Shown here piece by piece: positions 1 to 11,382 of a stretch of DNA of 64,000 nt (the stretch's first letter is position 1; each line of letters opens with the position of its first letter). A program made the translations under genes and the position numbers. The DNA lies in contig NC_081552.1 of assembly GCF_963082655.1 (NCBI RefSeq), positions 5,394,648 to 5,458,647 on the forward strand. Reading direction: 5' to 3'. Under the pieces are notes generated by a model that ran no database searches, had not been told where the DNA came from, and saw only the letters and a program-made list of their open reading frames with translations. The DNA comes from Stomoxys calcitrans (taxonomy: Eukaryota; Arthropoda; Insecta; Diptera; Muscidae).

Positions 1-35
1 GTAGTTGATAGCAACAATCATACATGGTTAAGCCT

Positions 36-1538
36 AACAAGTAAAAAGGCGTTAAGTTCGGCCAGGCCGAACTTTGGATACCCACCACCAAATTCGGTGC
101 AAAATTCATACCTTATGCCCCATAGCAGCTATGTTCCGATTTGGACCAGATACTAATAAGTAAAAGTTATTGTTCAATTGTATATAACAAAATATTGGTC
201 TTTTTAGTAGTTATATCTAAAAATAAACCGATCTGAACTATATACCACACGGATGTCGAAAAGCATAACATAAGTCAGTGTGTCAAATTTCAGTGCAATC
301 GGATTAAAAATGCGTCTTTTATGGGGCAAAGACTTTAAATCGAGAGATCGGTTTATATGGCAGTTATATGCAAATCATGATCGATCTAAACCAAATTGCA
401 GAAATATGTGGAGGGGCTTAACTTAACTCTTTGTCCCAAATTTCGGCAACATCGGACAATAAATGCGTTTTTAATGGCCCCAAAACCTAAAACCGAGAGA
501 TCGGTCTATATGGCAGCTATATCCAAATCTAGACCGATCTGAGCCAAATTGACGGAGGATGTTGAAGGGCCTAATACAACTCACTGTCCCAAATTTTCTC
601 AAAATCGGATAATAAATGTGGCTTTTATGGGCCTAAGACTCTAAATTGGAGAATCGGTATATATGGCAACTATATCCAAATCTGAACCGATCTGAGCCAT
701 ATTGACGGACGATGTCGAAGGGCCTAACACAAGTCACTGTCCCAAATTTCAGCAAAATCGGATAATAAATGTAGCTTTTATGGGTCTATGGCCCTAAATC
801 GGATGATCGGTCTATATGGCAGCTATATCCAAATCTGAACCGATCGGAGCCATATTGACGGAGGATATCGAAGGGCCTAACACACCGATAATAAATGTGG
901 CTTTTATGGGCCTAAGACCCTAAATGGGAGGATCGGTCTATATGGCAGCTATATCAAAATCTAAACCGATCTGATCCATATTGAAGGAAGATGTCGAAGG
1001 GCCTAAGACAACTCACTGTCCCGAATTTCAGCAAAATCAGATAATAAGTGTGGTTTTTATGGGCCTAAGACCCTAAATTGGAGGATCGGTCTATATGGCA
1101 GCTATATCCAAATCTGGACCGATCTGAGCCAAATTGACGGAGGATGTCGAAGGGCCTAACACAACTCACTGCCCCAAATTTCAGCAAAATCGGATAATAA
1201 ATGTGGCCTTTATTGGCCTAAGACCCTAAATCGGCGGATCGGTCTATATGGGGGCTATATCAAGATATAGTCCGATATATCCCATCTTCAAATTTAACCT
1301 GCTTATGGACAACAAAAGAACCTGTGCAAAATTTCAGCTCAATATCTCTATTTTTGAAGACTGTAGCGTGATTTCAACAGACAGACGGACAGACGGACGG
1401 ACATGTCTAGATCGTCTTAGATTTTTACACTGATCAAGAATATATATACTTTATAGGATCGGAAATGGATATTTCGATGTGTTGCAAACGGAATGACAAA
1501 ATGAATATACCCCCATCCGTCGGTGGTGGGTATAAAAA
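36..1538 (+). repeat. Palindrome-family repeat (long form) with ~152-bp internal tandem units
   Basis: The left end carries a perfect 15-base GC palindrome at 57-71 followed by TACCCACCACC. The right end is GGTGGTGGGTATAAAAA, so the subterminal blocks are inverted repeats. Between them, a unit built around GATCGGTCTATATGGCAGC recurs near 351, 500, 652, 806, 932, 1084 and 1236, a period of about 152 bp with one shortened unit. A short GACGGACAGACGG microsatellite lies near 1380-1400. Inverted subterminal repeats, a microsatellite and a terminal palindrome match the layout of non-autonomous Helentron/DINE-like elements. That class assignment is inference. No coding capacity is seen. Confidence 0.75.
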
Positions 1539-2395
1539 TGGGTATGCCCACAACACTTCTAACGTGTATATGGTACTCGGGTAAAGTCTTTGGCGGCTTC
1601 GTTATTTGCTTTGTTAGCTACTTAACCTCAGACAGACATCATCATTTATTGTCAATCATTGTTTGTCGTCGTTCGTCATCATTTCTTTGCTACATTGTTG
1701 GCTGGTGTCGATGTTTTGTTTGCCTATTCAACTCAACCGAAAAAAAAAATCAAAAAATACCCACAAGAAACATTGATTTGTCTCCAGTTTTTCAGGCCTT
1801 TATTGTCGTCGTTGTCTTGATATGGTTGGCGATGCTGATATTTTGTGTGTGGTGTGGCTGGCTAGCGCTCACGTTGCCGATGCTCCACTCTGAGGAGTAG
1901 ATGTAGTTTATGGCGACCTTGAGCAATCAATCGCTTAACATTTTATCCAATATTTGTATTAATTTCTTTGGTATCAATTTACACCATGATTTATTTATAG
2001 TCTTAATTGATTTTGTTTGTATTTTTGCAGCAGAATAGGATGCAGAAAAATCAACAGCTAACCAACCAACCCCTTCTCATCGCCAGCCAACCAATAAAAC
2101 AAAGATTGAACTTTAAAAAACAGATTTTGAAAATCATAAATTTGATTATCATAAATAATCTTTGAAAATGTGTTATAATTAGTTTGTATTTGCATATCTA
2201 ATTCGCTGACATTTTGTCAATTTAGATCTTTGGTTGAGCGAGTTGAGTGCAAACACAGATTCGTTAAAATCTTCGGGCGTTTAAAAGACCAAACACTGAA
2301 CATAAAGCATTCAATCAACCAATTATTTCTTTCTTTTTTCTACGCCCCTTAGAATTCTGTAAAAACAAAAGGCATAGATGATTTGGCTTTTTTTT
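1539..2395. other. No recognisable gene
   Basis: AT-rich sequence. The open frame at 1523-1900 begins inside the preceding repeat, is hydrophobic by T-rich composition and has no recognised domain, so I do not call it a gene. Nothing else is supported here. Confidence 0.5.
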
Positions 2396-3097
2396 TTATA
2401 CCCTCCACCATAGGATGCGGGTATACTAATTTCGTCATTCTGTTTGTAACACCTCGAAATATTCGTTAAGACCCCATAAATTATGTATTGATCGTCGTGA
2501 CATTTTAAGTCGAACTAGCCATGTCCGTCCGTCTGTCCGTCCGTCCGTCTGTCCGTCCGTCCGTCTGTCTGTCGAAAGCACGCTAAAGCCAGCCGCTTGA
2601 AATTTTGCACAAATACTTTTTATTAGAGTAGGTCGGTTGGTATTGTAAATGGGCCAAATCGGTCCATGTTTTGATATAGCTGCGATCTGGGATCTTGACT
2701 TCTTGAACCTCTAGAGGGCGCAATTCTCATCCCATTTGGCTGAAATTTTGTACAACGGCTTCTCTTATGACCTTTAACATATGTGTCTAATACGGTATGG
2801 ATCGATCAATAGCTTGATACATCTCCTACATAAACCTGTCTCCCGATTTTGCTTCTTGAGCCCCTACAAGGCGCAATTATTATCCGAATGAACTGAAATA
2901 TTGCACAATGTTCAGCATTCATTTTTGGTCCGAATCAGACTATAACTTGATATAGCTCCAATAGCATAACATTTTATATTCAATATTCTATGTGTGTCTA
3001 AAAAGAGATACCGCGCATAGAACTCGACAAATGCGATCAATGGTGGAGGGTATATAAGATTCGGCCTGGCCAAACTTAGCACGCTCTTACTTGTTTT
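2396..3097 (-). repeat. Palindrome-family repeat (short form), reverse orientation
   Basis: Begins after a T run with TATACCCTCCACCATAGG and ends with a degenerated palindrome (TTCGGCCTGGCCAAA) plus the common tail CTTAGCACGCTCTTACTTG. A CCGTCCGTCTGT microsatellite lies near 2525-2570. It contains the ATATAAACC/TGATATAGCT internal units seen in the other copies. Mobile, non-coding. Confidence 0.75.
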
Positions 3098-3437
3098 GTT
3101 AACATCTTCTTGCTGCTGATTTATTCTTGAGTGATGGATACGTATTTGCGCAGTATTGAAACTTCTTCCTTTTTGACTGCTTTAAACAAGCAAGCAAAAG
3201 TTCTTGGTTGTCAAAAGAGATTGAAATCGAAATTAATGATATCTAGATATGCTTGTCACCTTAAATGCGTTGTGCACCTAAGATTTGTTGCTTCAAATGA
3301 AACATTACGAATTTCTTTAGCCAAAGCTACACCACCACTTAGATGACTCTATGCATTTTAATGAACATGAAATTGAATTCAAGCATTGTAGGTTTTTATG
3401 ATGGATTCTTCAAAGAGTGTTGGATCTATAAATAAAT
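3098..3437. other. No recognisable gene
   Basis: The open frame at 3131-3346 has no recognised domain, no neighbouring exon signals and ordinary AT-rich composition. I see nothing else. Confidence 0.45.
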
Positions 3438-3650
3438 TTTCCCATGAACATTCCATCAAGAGAGAACAGTCTGATTAAAGTTTTAACTAAATCATAGGGG
3501 AGCTCCTTTTTATGCCGCGTACGAACAGTGAAGAAGATTAGCGACACCACTGTAGAAGTTTTAAATGTCCGCCGGTGATAATTCTTTCTGATGTTCACGC
3601 TGGGACTTGAATCCTGGCGCTCATTGCAATACACGCAAAATAATAAAGCG
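3438..3650 (-). repeat. Old, diverged copy of tRNA-derived SINE family 1
   Basis: Read on the minus strand this follows the same order as the better copies at 9897, 16997 and 33745: a box-B-like CAAGTCCC block, a CAGAAA linker, a GCGGC..TATAAAAAG middle and the 3' end AATGTTCATGGG. It is considerably diverged and has lost a clean box A. It is a pseudogenised SINE rather than a tRNA gene. Confidence 0.6.
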
Positions 3651-3922
3651 TTTGAATCGTATTTACGTAAAAAACACCACACTTACATTACTAAGTTGTA
3701 CATTCATTGTAACTGCGTTAGGTTTCGCTCGAACATATCAAAAGTTACCCATAATTGTAGAATTGTTGAACCTATGTAACGTTGTTTATTGTAAACCTTT
3801 TACTAACCATGCCTAAGTCATCACAGAAATCAAAAATATTTCTTTGGAAATCTTCTACCTAACGCATTACACAGCACAACAGAGGTGTTGGATATTCCAA
3901 GTTATGGTGATGGTAATGGTAA

Positions 3923-4324
3923 AGGAAACCCCCAAAAGAGTTCTCAGGACAAACAATTTTTGGCTATTTACATTCAAGCCTAATCGAAGAAAAACATCCT
4001 CATCTTCCGCGATATATTCGAGATTACATCAGCGATGAAATTGTTAGAGGTGGCCAAGGAGGTGCCTTATCATTGTGCTTAAACTTTTATCGGATAGCAC
4101 TCATCGATGCTGAGAAGTTTTCCAACTATTCCGTAATGGAGTATGCATTTCGTTCAAAGTATCTAGGGGGAACGCCCGACTTCAAACAAACATATAGACC
4201 GATTGGTACTGCAAAGACCTACATTTTGATAATATATCACAAAACCCATATAGAAATTGGGAGCCAAGTGTCAGGGTGGCCACTTGTCTCCCAAAGCTTT
4301 CTAGAGGCACAATTAGTCAAATAA
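3923..4324 (+). CDS. Unidentified open frame (exon or gene fragment)
   Basis: I do not recognise this product. A frame open from the TAA at 3920 to the TAA at 4322-4324 gives about 133 residues without an ATG near its start. The middle reads like real protein rather than AT-rich noise: it includes EEKHPHLPRYIRDYISDEIV, then GGQGGALSL, then EYAFRSKYLGGTPDF. Charge is mixed and there are few low-complexity runs. After GGTPDF the frame becomes less convincing. There is no start codon, signal peptide or membrane span. It could be an internal exon with unseen splice sites, or a decayed gene or transposon fragment. No neighbour gives context. Confidence 0.3.
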   Translation, partial: RKPPKEFSGQTIFGYLHSSLIEEKHPHLPRYIRDYISDEIVRGGQGGALSLCLNFYRIALIDAEKFSNYSVMEYAFRSKYLGGTPDFKQTYRPIGTAKTYILIIYHKTHIEIGSQVSGWPLVSQSFLEAQLVK

Positions 4325-4992
4325 GGCCACAAACATAAACTGATATTGCCTCTTAAAATTCTCAAACGGTCCGCATTACGCAAATTGGTTAGTCGGACAT
4401 CGACTAACTAGTGAATATCTATATTTTATCGTGGGTTGTTTCAAAAATTAAGAACTTCTCGTCTTTTAGGATAAAAAAGACTCGAAAGTATCCGAATTGT
4501 TCGAAAAATTCGTAATGCTCGAAAAGGTACAAAAATGGTCGAGGGGGTACTACGGTACTCCCCGGTTGGAAAAAGTACTAAAGTACTAACTTTTCCATCC
4601 CTGGTGTACACGGATATTTCACAAAATTTTTTCGGTATGTGAGAGACACAAACCCAATTCCGATTGGAAATATATTTACCATACTCACAACTGTTCGAGT
4701 TCGGCATGGGTAGATTCTAAATAGGTTTTTGTTTGATTTGTCACATACATGAACAACTCAAATATGTTCGAGAAAGGATTGACCCATACTGCAAGTTGAA
4801 TATTCCAGTATGGTGAGGAGTAGGAATGAGTAATTCTGTACACATGTATATATCTATATATTTTTTTTAAAGGAACAAGCAATTGGATTTGTTTGTTTAT
4901 CGCTGGAAAAAATGATAATGAACTGAACGTATGCACGTGGTTTGTGGTTTGCTATTTGGCACAAATTGCATGCATTTTTTGTTTGCAAACTA
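4325..4992. other. No recognisable gene
   Basis: AT-rich. Open frames on the minus strand (4441-4936) show no domain, codon pattern or homology that I can recognise. Confidence 0.45.
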
Positions 4993-5208
4993 ATGAAACA
5001 GGTAACAAGAACATTTTGTTTCTAATTTTATATCGCAAATTTTATACCGTTTAATTTGTAGAATGGAAAACCTTTAAAATCTAAAAGAAGTGCAATTTGG
5101 AAATGTTTTCTTGAAATTGAAGAAGGATTTGTCTTGCCAGAGAAAGTATTCTGCAATATTTGTCGAAAGATATTAAAATATGGTAAACAGAATACTTATT
5201 ATATTTGG
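4993..5208 (+). pseudogene. BED zinc-finger protein, 5' part, with a 60-nt intron
   Basis: An ATG at 4993 begins ATG AAA CAG, directly followed by a splice donor GTAACA at 5002. A typical short dipteran intron runs to the acceptor TTTAATTTGTAG at 5061. Exon 2 from 5062 stays in frame and encodes MKQNGKPLKSKRSAIWKCF, then a FVLPEKVFCNICRKILKYG core. The aromatic-rich SAIWKCF start and the C-x2-C pair are the first half of a BED finger, a DNA-binding fold common in hAT transposases and proteins domesticated from them. The frame is then cut at about 5208 by a palindrome-family insertion, and the likely continuation lies at 6174. No DDE domain is visible nearby, so I cannot say whether this was a hAT transposase or a host gene. 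Confidence 0.55.
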
Positions 5209-6173
5209 AGACCCTCTACCATAGGATGGGGGTATACTAATTTCGTCATTCTGTTTGTAACACCTCGAAATATGCGTCTGAGACCACATAAAGTATATAT
5301 ATTCATGATCGTCATGTCATTTTAAGTCGATCTAGGCATGTCCGTCCGTCCGTCTGTCTGTCGAAAGCACGCTAACTTTCGAAGGAGTAAAGCTAGCCGC
5401 TTCAAATTTTGCACAAATATGTTTTATTGGTGTAGGTCGGTTGGTGTTGTAAATGGGCCAAATCGGTCCATGTTTTGATATAGCTGCGATATAAACCGAT
5501 CTTGGGTCTTGACTTCTTGAGCCTCTAGAGGGCGCAATTCTCATCCGATTTGACTGAAATTTTGCACGTGGTGTTTTGGTGTCACTTCCAACAACTGCGG
5601 TGGGTATGGTTCAAATCGGTCCATATTTTAATATAGCTGCCATATAAACCGATCTTGGGTCTTGACTTTTTGAGCTTCTAGAAGGCTCAATTCTCATCCG
5701 ATTTGGCTGATATTTTGCATGAGGTGTTCCGTAATGACTTCCAATAGCTGTGCTGGGTATGGCGCAAATCGGTACCTAAACTGATATAGCTGGCATATAA
5801 ACCGATTTGGGATCTTGACTTCTTGAGCCTTTAGAAGGCGTAATTCTCATCCCATTTGGCAGAAATTTTGTACATCGGTTTCTCTCATGATCTTCAACAT
5901 ACGTGTCCAATATGGTCTGAATCGATCAATAGCTTAATACAGCTCCCATATAAACCGATCTCCCAATTTTGCTTCTTGGGCGGCTACAAGGCGCAATTCT
6001 ATCATTTATGGTCCGGATCGGACTATAACTTGAAAAAGCTTCAATAGCAGTTCTTATTCAATATTCTTTGTTTGCCTTAAAAGAGATACCGCGCATAGAA
6101 CACGACAAATGCGATCCATGGTGGAAGGTACATAAGATTCGGCCCGGCCGAACTTAGCACGCTCTTACTTGTT
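5209..6173 (-). repeat. Palindrome-family repeat (short form) inserted in the BED-finger frame
   Basis: The left end reads ACCCTCTACCATAGGATGGGG. The right end has the perfect palindrome TTCGGCCCGGCCGAA at 6138-6152 and the CTTAGCACGCTCTTACTTGTT tail. Units with ATATAGCTG(C/G)(C/G)ATATAAACC sit near 5478, 5629 and 5782, a period of about 152 bp. The element separates the two halves of a BED zinc finger, so it inserted after that gene existed. Confidence 0.75.
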
Positions 6174-6242
6174 AAACATAAATGTGTTCATCAATTACCC
6201 CGTGATGAAACTCCCATTCAAAGTAATACCGAAGAAAGATGA
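6174..6242 (+). pseudogene. BED zinc-finger protein, continuation after insertion
   Basis: Directly after the repeat tail, a frame encodes KHKCVHQLPRDETPIQSN and then TEER before TGA at 6240-6242. The KHKCVH block fits the second His/Cys ligand pair expected 15-25 residues after the C-x2-C half at 5062-5208. Joined across the insertion this would complete a BED finger. The few residues between the halves may have been lost, and a splice donor near 6246 is possible but weak. Confidence 0.45.
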
Positions 6243-6249
6243 GGTAGAC

Positions 6250-6720
6250 TTTTGTTTAAATATAAATTTTTAATTAAAAAAATATATTAAAATTTTTGAA
6301 AAAGAAAAAAATCTTTTATTTCTTAAGCTACTAGACTTTTTTTTTCTTAATATTTAAAACCATTTAGCAGGAAAAGGAGATTTTAATGACTTTAACAAAA
6401 AATCGCAACCGGCGTCATAAGTAGTAAGATTATTGCCATAAATTTATTTTTTTAATATAGAAACCACCAAGTGCAATAGGACATTAAAACGGTTTCCAGA
6501 AATCTCACTCCTAAGAATTTTGAGAAAATTTTTTTAGCTTAAAAAAATGGTCGAGTTGCGGCAAGCCAATTTTCCTCCAAAACATGACCTTACATGACGG
6601 GAACAAATTTTTTAACTAGTTTCAATCGTCCACTTTACGTCAATCCGAATTTCATAACAATACCTTTTTTTCTAACTCGAGCTACAATTTTTCTAAGACA
6701 GCTCTATTTGGATATTTTTT
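6250..6720 (+). repeat. Dispersed AT-rich repeat U, copy 1
   Basis: Shares long collinear stretches with 24945-25523 and 41331-42960, for example TTATTGCCATAAATTTATTT, GACATTAAAAC and the CTCGAGCTACA block. No coding capacity is visible and no termini were identified. It is probably a fragment of an old non-coding mobile element. Confidence 0.6.
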
Positions 6721-7554
6721 ATCCACTCGTCGTTAATGGATTAACGTATTTTTGCACTAAAACTAATTTTTAGTGCATGAAGGGACTTTTTTTTGACATC
6801 ACAAACATATATGCCAAACATATACTCTATATCTTTCCAAATACTTTTTTCCGTAAAATAATCGTTTAAATCAATTATATAAATTCACATTTATAGCCCT
6901 CAGAAGGTTATGGAGGCGATAGGAGGTAAACTTTGACAACCTGTATCTCATGATGTATTCAAGATATGGGACGATTACGACATGTCCCTGAAAGCTTATC
7001 TTCTTCTACAAATGTCTAAAACATTTTGTACAGATCATATCAATAGATCAAAAGTTGTGGACGCATTTCCATTTTGGAAAACAAACTAACTACAAAAAAA
7101 TATTTTTTCATTCATATCTCAATTTAGCTGCGAACATACACGGGTACTGTAAATGTCCACGGATACTGTGAATATACACAGATACTGTTAGTATCGAACA
7201 CTTTGTTTGGATATCAAACCTGAAATTAAGTGTATCACACATGTTTGAACTTTTTCATAAGTACTTGTGTATGCAATTTAACATTTACCTGTGCCTAGTT
7301 GAACAGCAGTAAATGCCCTGGAGGAAGTTTGGTGTAAATTCACCCCTATTTATATAAAGTACCGGTTATATCACCAGTCATTTTAGTCCAATGCGTGGCT
7401 GCTTTGAGGAATTTTTCTTTTCGCAAAATAAACCGGTGAAAACACCGGTATAAATGTCTCTATGTTGGCGACAGTTCGTTTTTTTTTCATAAGTACGCAT
7501 TCGTTGTTTTTCTTGCTTTTCTTGTTGTACACGCATCGTATTGTCACAAAAGAA
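6721..7554. other. No recognisable gene
   Basis: AT-rich. A short motif GATACTGT with variants of ACACGG recurs three times near 7140-7190, and ACCGGTNAAA-type motifs occur near 7360-7450. I cannot assign either. Confidence 0.45.
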
Positions 7555-8329
7555 GTAAAAACATGCTAAGTTCGGCCGGGCCGAATCATGGGAACCCACC
7601 ACCATGGATTCTGCTAAAATTTAATACAAAATAAGTTTAACGTTATGGTTTTTTGGACCGTACTTGGCACAGTTGTTGGAAGTCATAACAAAACGAATGT
7701 GCAACATTTTAACTAAATCGGACGAAAATTGCTGCTTTCACGGGCCAAAGATGTCAAATCGGGAGACCGGATTATATGGCACAACTGTTGGAAGTGGTAA
7801 TAGAACACCTCATGGAATTTCAGCCAAATCGGACAAAAATTGCGGTTGCCAGGGGCTCAAGAAGTCAAATCGGGAGATCGATTTATATGGGGGCCATATA
7901 TCAGGTTGTACACCGATTTGGGCCGTACTGAACACAATTGTTGCAAGTCATAACAGAACACTATGTGCAAAATTTCCGTCAAATCGGTCAAAAACTGCGG
8001 CTTCCACGGGCTCAAAAAGTCAAATCGGGAGAACGGTTTATATGGGAGCTATATCTAAACCTGAACCAATATGGCCCATTTGCAATCCCCAACGACTTAC
8101 ATAAATATTAAGTATCTGTGCAAAATTTCAAGTGGCTAGCTTTACACGTTCGACCGCTATCGTGATTTCGACAGACGGACGGACGGACGGAGATGTCTAT
8201 TCCGAATCGGAACGTCGAGACGATTAAGAATGTATATGCTTTATGGGGTCTTAGACGATTATTTCGAGGTGTTACAAACGTAATGACTTGATTAGTATTC
8301 CCCCATCCTATGGTGGTGGGTATAAAAAC
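7555..8329 (+). repeat. Palindrome-family repeat, complete copy
   Basis: Perfect palindrome TTCGGCCGGGCCGAA at 7571-7585, then ACCCACCACCATGG. The right end is CCATCCTATGGTGGTGGGTATAAAAA. Internal ~150-bp units and a GACGGACGGACGG microsatellite near 8170 are present. The open frame at 7664-8104 is a by-product of these repeats. Confidence 0.75.
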
Positions 8330-9109
8330 TACTTTGCTCTGGGTGAGATTTTTTTGCTTCTGACAAAACATACCAACATAAAACAACAACATAAACCGTT
8401 CGAAGAAGTTGATGTTTGTTTGCTTTGGCTGCAATTTGACAAATTATTTCTGTCTGTGTTCTTATGTTCTACAAACAGGTAAGTGCCCAAATATTTGCTA
8501 CTTGCAAATAATTTGCACTAAACGATACAAAATTTTAATTATTTTTTTTCTCATTTTTTAGAAGCAATTTCGCCTCTTGATAAATGATAGAAGGAGAACG
8601 CAACAGCTTAGAAAAGCGATATATTTAATATCAAAACCATATTTAAAAATTAAGAAATAATTTTTAGTATTTAATTATATTTTTTTTATGTAATGAATTA
8701 ATTAATTTTTACTTTACTTTTATTTTTATCCTGATTTTACCCATTGTTTATTTTTTCTATATAAAAAAAATTGTGAAAGAAAATCAAAAATGAATAAACT
8801 AAATATACAATTATTAAAAAATTGTCCAAATAGGTGAAGTGATGTGTTTGTCTCAACGGCACAAATGACTGGTTTTTTTCAAACTTTTGAAGTGGAGGGT
8901 TTTTTTAAATCGGAGAAATTTTCGATATTGGAAACCGGTGAAATTGCTAATTTTTTAAATCAGTAAAATTACCAGTGTTTTAAACCGATGAAATGACCGG
9001 TTAAAATTATTGGTCCCTAGGTATGACATGCCCAGATCATAATATAAAACCATCATGGAGTTGTAAGAAAATGGAAGGCTAATTGTCGAAATAAATCCAA
9101 ATATATTCT
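8330..9109. other. No recognisable gene
   Basis: AT-rich. ACCGGT/ACCGATGAAA motifs near 8930-9005 echo those at 7360-7450 on the other side of the repeat, which suggests the flanks were once continuous. No gene is seen. Confidence 0.4.
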
Positions 9110-9245
9110 GGAATAGTTTGAATTACAAACTGAGATCTGCTTATTTTTCGTAAACATTTTAATTTGAATTATGTTACAGCATTAAATTGAACTTGGCATC
9201 CTTTTCAATATGCACAATCCATTTTAAACGTTAAATTAGTTTATA
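9110..9245 (+). repeat. Dispersed repeat V, uninterrupted copy
   Basis: Matches 24330-24690 over GAGATCTGCTTAT and ATTAAATTGAACTTGGCATCC, but lacks the mariner MITE present there. The junction TTATGTTA near 9170-9177 is therefore an empty-site allele for that MITE insertion. Confidence 0.6.
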
Positions 9246-9896
9246 AATAAAGAAAACCCTGGTTGAAACCCCGAATACCATGTTCTATATATCAAGAATG
9301 AAAGGTATTGTCAGGCTAAAAAACTTTATATTTACCACATATTTTTCCAAGAATTCATCACAGAAAAGAAGTTTGCTTGGCGGAAATTTCCTTTATATCA
9401 AACAAACTATATTTTTGCGTATACACGACTATGTTTCAAACAATACTTAAAGATACATGCTCCATGAAAAAGCCCAAAATGAGACCTTTTAGCGTGCGTT
9501 TCTATCTGCTCAAGAACTTACATTCTCAAACAAATGGAAAAGACACAAAAAAAAATCATCTTATCGTGTTATAAAGCATCTTTTGCTGCCTTAAACGCAT
9601 TTTTATGATTTCGTGTAAAAGAGCCACAGACTAAGTTCCCAAAGGTTTTACTCTAATCTTCACAATCTTACAATGCGAATTTCGCTCGCTGACTAAATGT
9701 CATATAACTTCACAAAGTATTTCCTATTTCTTCTTTTTTCAAAGCCCCATTTTTTAGCATCCGTTCTCTTAAAGTACAAATATTCAAAGATGCTTTAAAT
9801 ATAAAACTTCTCTGTTTCTTTGAACAAGGTACAAGGTTGTTCTTTTTCCCAACCTTCAACGATATTTACACTTTCATAATAAAGAGAAGAGAAGGG
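9246..9896. other. No recognisable gene
   Basis: AT-rich. The open frame at 9377-9574 shows no domain. Confidence 0.45.
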
Positions 9897-10133
9897 GGCC
9901 ACCGTAGCGCAGAGGTTAGATTGTCCGCCTGTTACGCTGGACGCCTGGGTTCTAATCCTGGCGAGACCATCAGAAAAACTTGTCAGTGATGGTTTTCCCC
10001 TTCTTATACTGACCACTATGCCATGTTAAAACTTCTGCCTAAAGAGGTGTCGCACTGCGGCACGCCGTTGTGAGAAGTTTGTGGATATGTGAGAAGTTTG
10101 CCCCTGCACTTTAGTGGAATGTTCATGGGAATG
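9897..10133 (+). repeat. tRNA-derived SINE family 1, internally shortened copy
   Basis: The tRNA-like head has a box-A-like TAGCGCAGAGG at about 9905 and a box-B-like GGGTTCTAATCC near 9947-9958 ending GGCGAGACCATCAG. The body contains GTGTCGCACTGCGGCACGCC and the 3' end is GGAATGTTCATGGG. Compared with 33745-34037 it lacks part of the middle (CGGACTCGGCTATAAAAAG). Transcription would be by RNA polymerase III, with retroposition depending on a partner LINE. Confidence 0.75.
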
Positions 10134-10289
10134 ATCTACTATTATTAACTTAATGATAAAAATTCCTCAATATCTCGCTACAAATATCATCGAAAAAATA
10201 TCACGAAAGAAAATGTTGCTTTAAAAATAGAAAATTGGGTTAAAGATGGCCATTTCGTTTAAATATACCACGAAAGAGGTTCATCTCTA

Positions 10290-10870
10290 ATTATAAGAAG
10301 TGTCTCCGATCATTGAGCTCGCCTCGAAAGAGAAACAGTAAAGGATTGCAAAGTTAAATGATTTTCGCAGGCTATAGACTTGAAAACTAAAAAATTTGGC
10401 AGATCCCGGCCGGGATTCCAGCCTGGGCACACATAGCAACAGCGAGAGCCGTTTCCATTGTCTGGCGTTAGAGGTCATCAGTGCGGCTTCTGGCATAAGC
10501 ACAGAAGCATGTGTACCACGGAAGTAGTGTACAAAGTACACTACATGCATTGGGAAAAAGTGCGGCTAATAGACAGGTTCGTCGAGAGTGGTTAATGTGG
10601 TAATTGTATCATAGAGGCGTTTTCGCATTTAATACGATTCAAATACAACATACCAACGCACGGCCCTTAAAGCCATCACACCTAATATGGTTGAGGGGCA
10701 TTTTAACCAAAGATAGGGAGGCGTCCCATGGTAGTTGGTGTGTGTTGCTATCTCTGGCTTTCCTTTTCCATTTGAAAGGAATGTCTCCGATCATTGAGCT
10801 CGTCTCGAAGGAAAAACAGACATGGATTGTAAAGTTTAATGATCTTCGCCCTAACAGGCGAAGAAAATAA
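10290..10870. repeat. Composite repeat: tRNA-like SINE family 2 (minus) plus linked block
   Basis: On the minus strand 10380-10460 resembles a decayed tRNA head (GCCCAGGCTGGAATCCCGGC in place of box B). It is followed on the plus strand by GACAGG..GTCGAGAGTGGTTA, then AGCCATCACACCTAATATGG and CCGATCATTGAGCTCGTCTC. The same blocks occur in the same order at 16441-16870, so this is one composite repeat rather than chance neighbours. Confidence 0.6.
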
Positions 10871-11382
10871 GAATGTATTACACTGGAAGTTAAGATGAAA
10901 ATTCCTTAATATTAGGTAAAATGTTTTCATCTATGTAACTTTTGTCTAAAATTTTGGAAATTTCTGCATCTTTTTAGTTAGTTTAACAAATATTTAAAGT
11001 CAGCACACAAATTTTTCGATGTTTGATGGATGGATCTGCGGCTCTATGAACATTTTTCATAATATAAGTCGATCTATTTTTTCCATTCGCTCTATCGGTA
11101 TCCCGATATCGCCCGAAAATCGTCAATTTTAACGACAGTTCAATTATGGATTCTGCGTTTTTGCACCCTTTGTAAGTAATGGGATGCCTGGAATCGAACT
11201 AGATGTTGATCCCATTTGAGGTCCTCCTTACAGGCGCAGATTAAACTTTGTATTTGGTTGGAAATCGAGCAAAATGATGCTTATTTGTTGGCACGAAGCG
11301 GAGGCCACTATGACGCAAATTTATGACTGTTCGCCTATGACTGTATATAAATCTGATATTCTGATCTCAGGAAATCGAACCA
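10871..11382. other. No recognisable gene
   Basis: Unique-looking AT-rich sequence. No coding or RNA feature is supported. Confidence 0.45.

Noticed and set aside
36..1538. CRISPR-like array of direct repeats
   Set aside because: Units are ~152 bp, diverged along their whole length and part of a mobile element in a eukaryotic genome. No short identical repeats with unique spacers.
9897..9975. Functional tRNA gene
   Set aside because: The boxes A and B fit, but the cloverleaf is imperfect and the same sequence recurs with a SINE body at 16997 and 33745.
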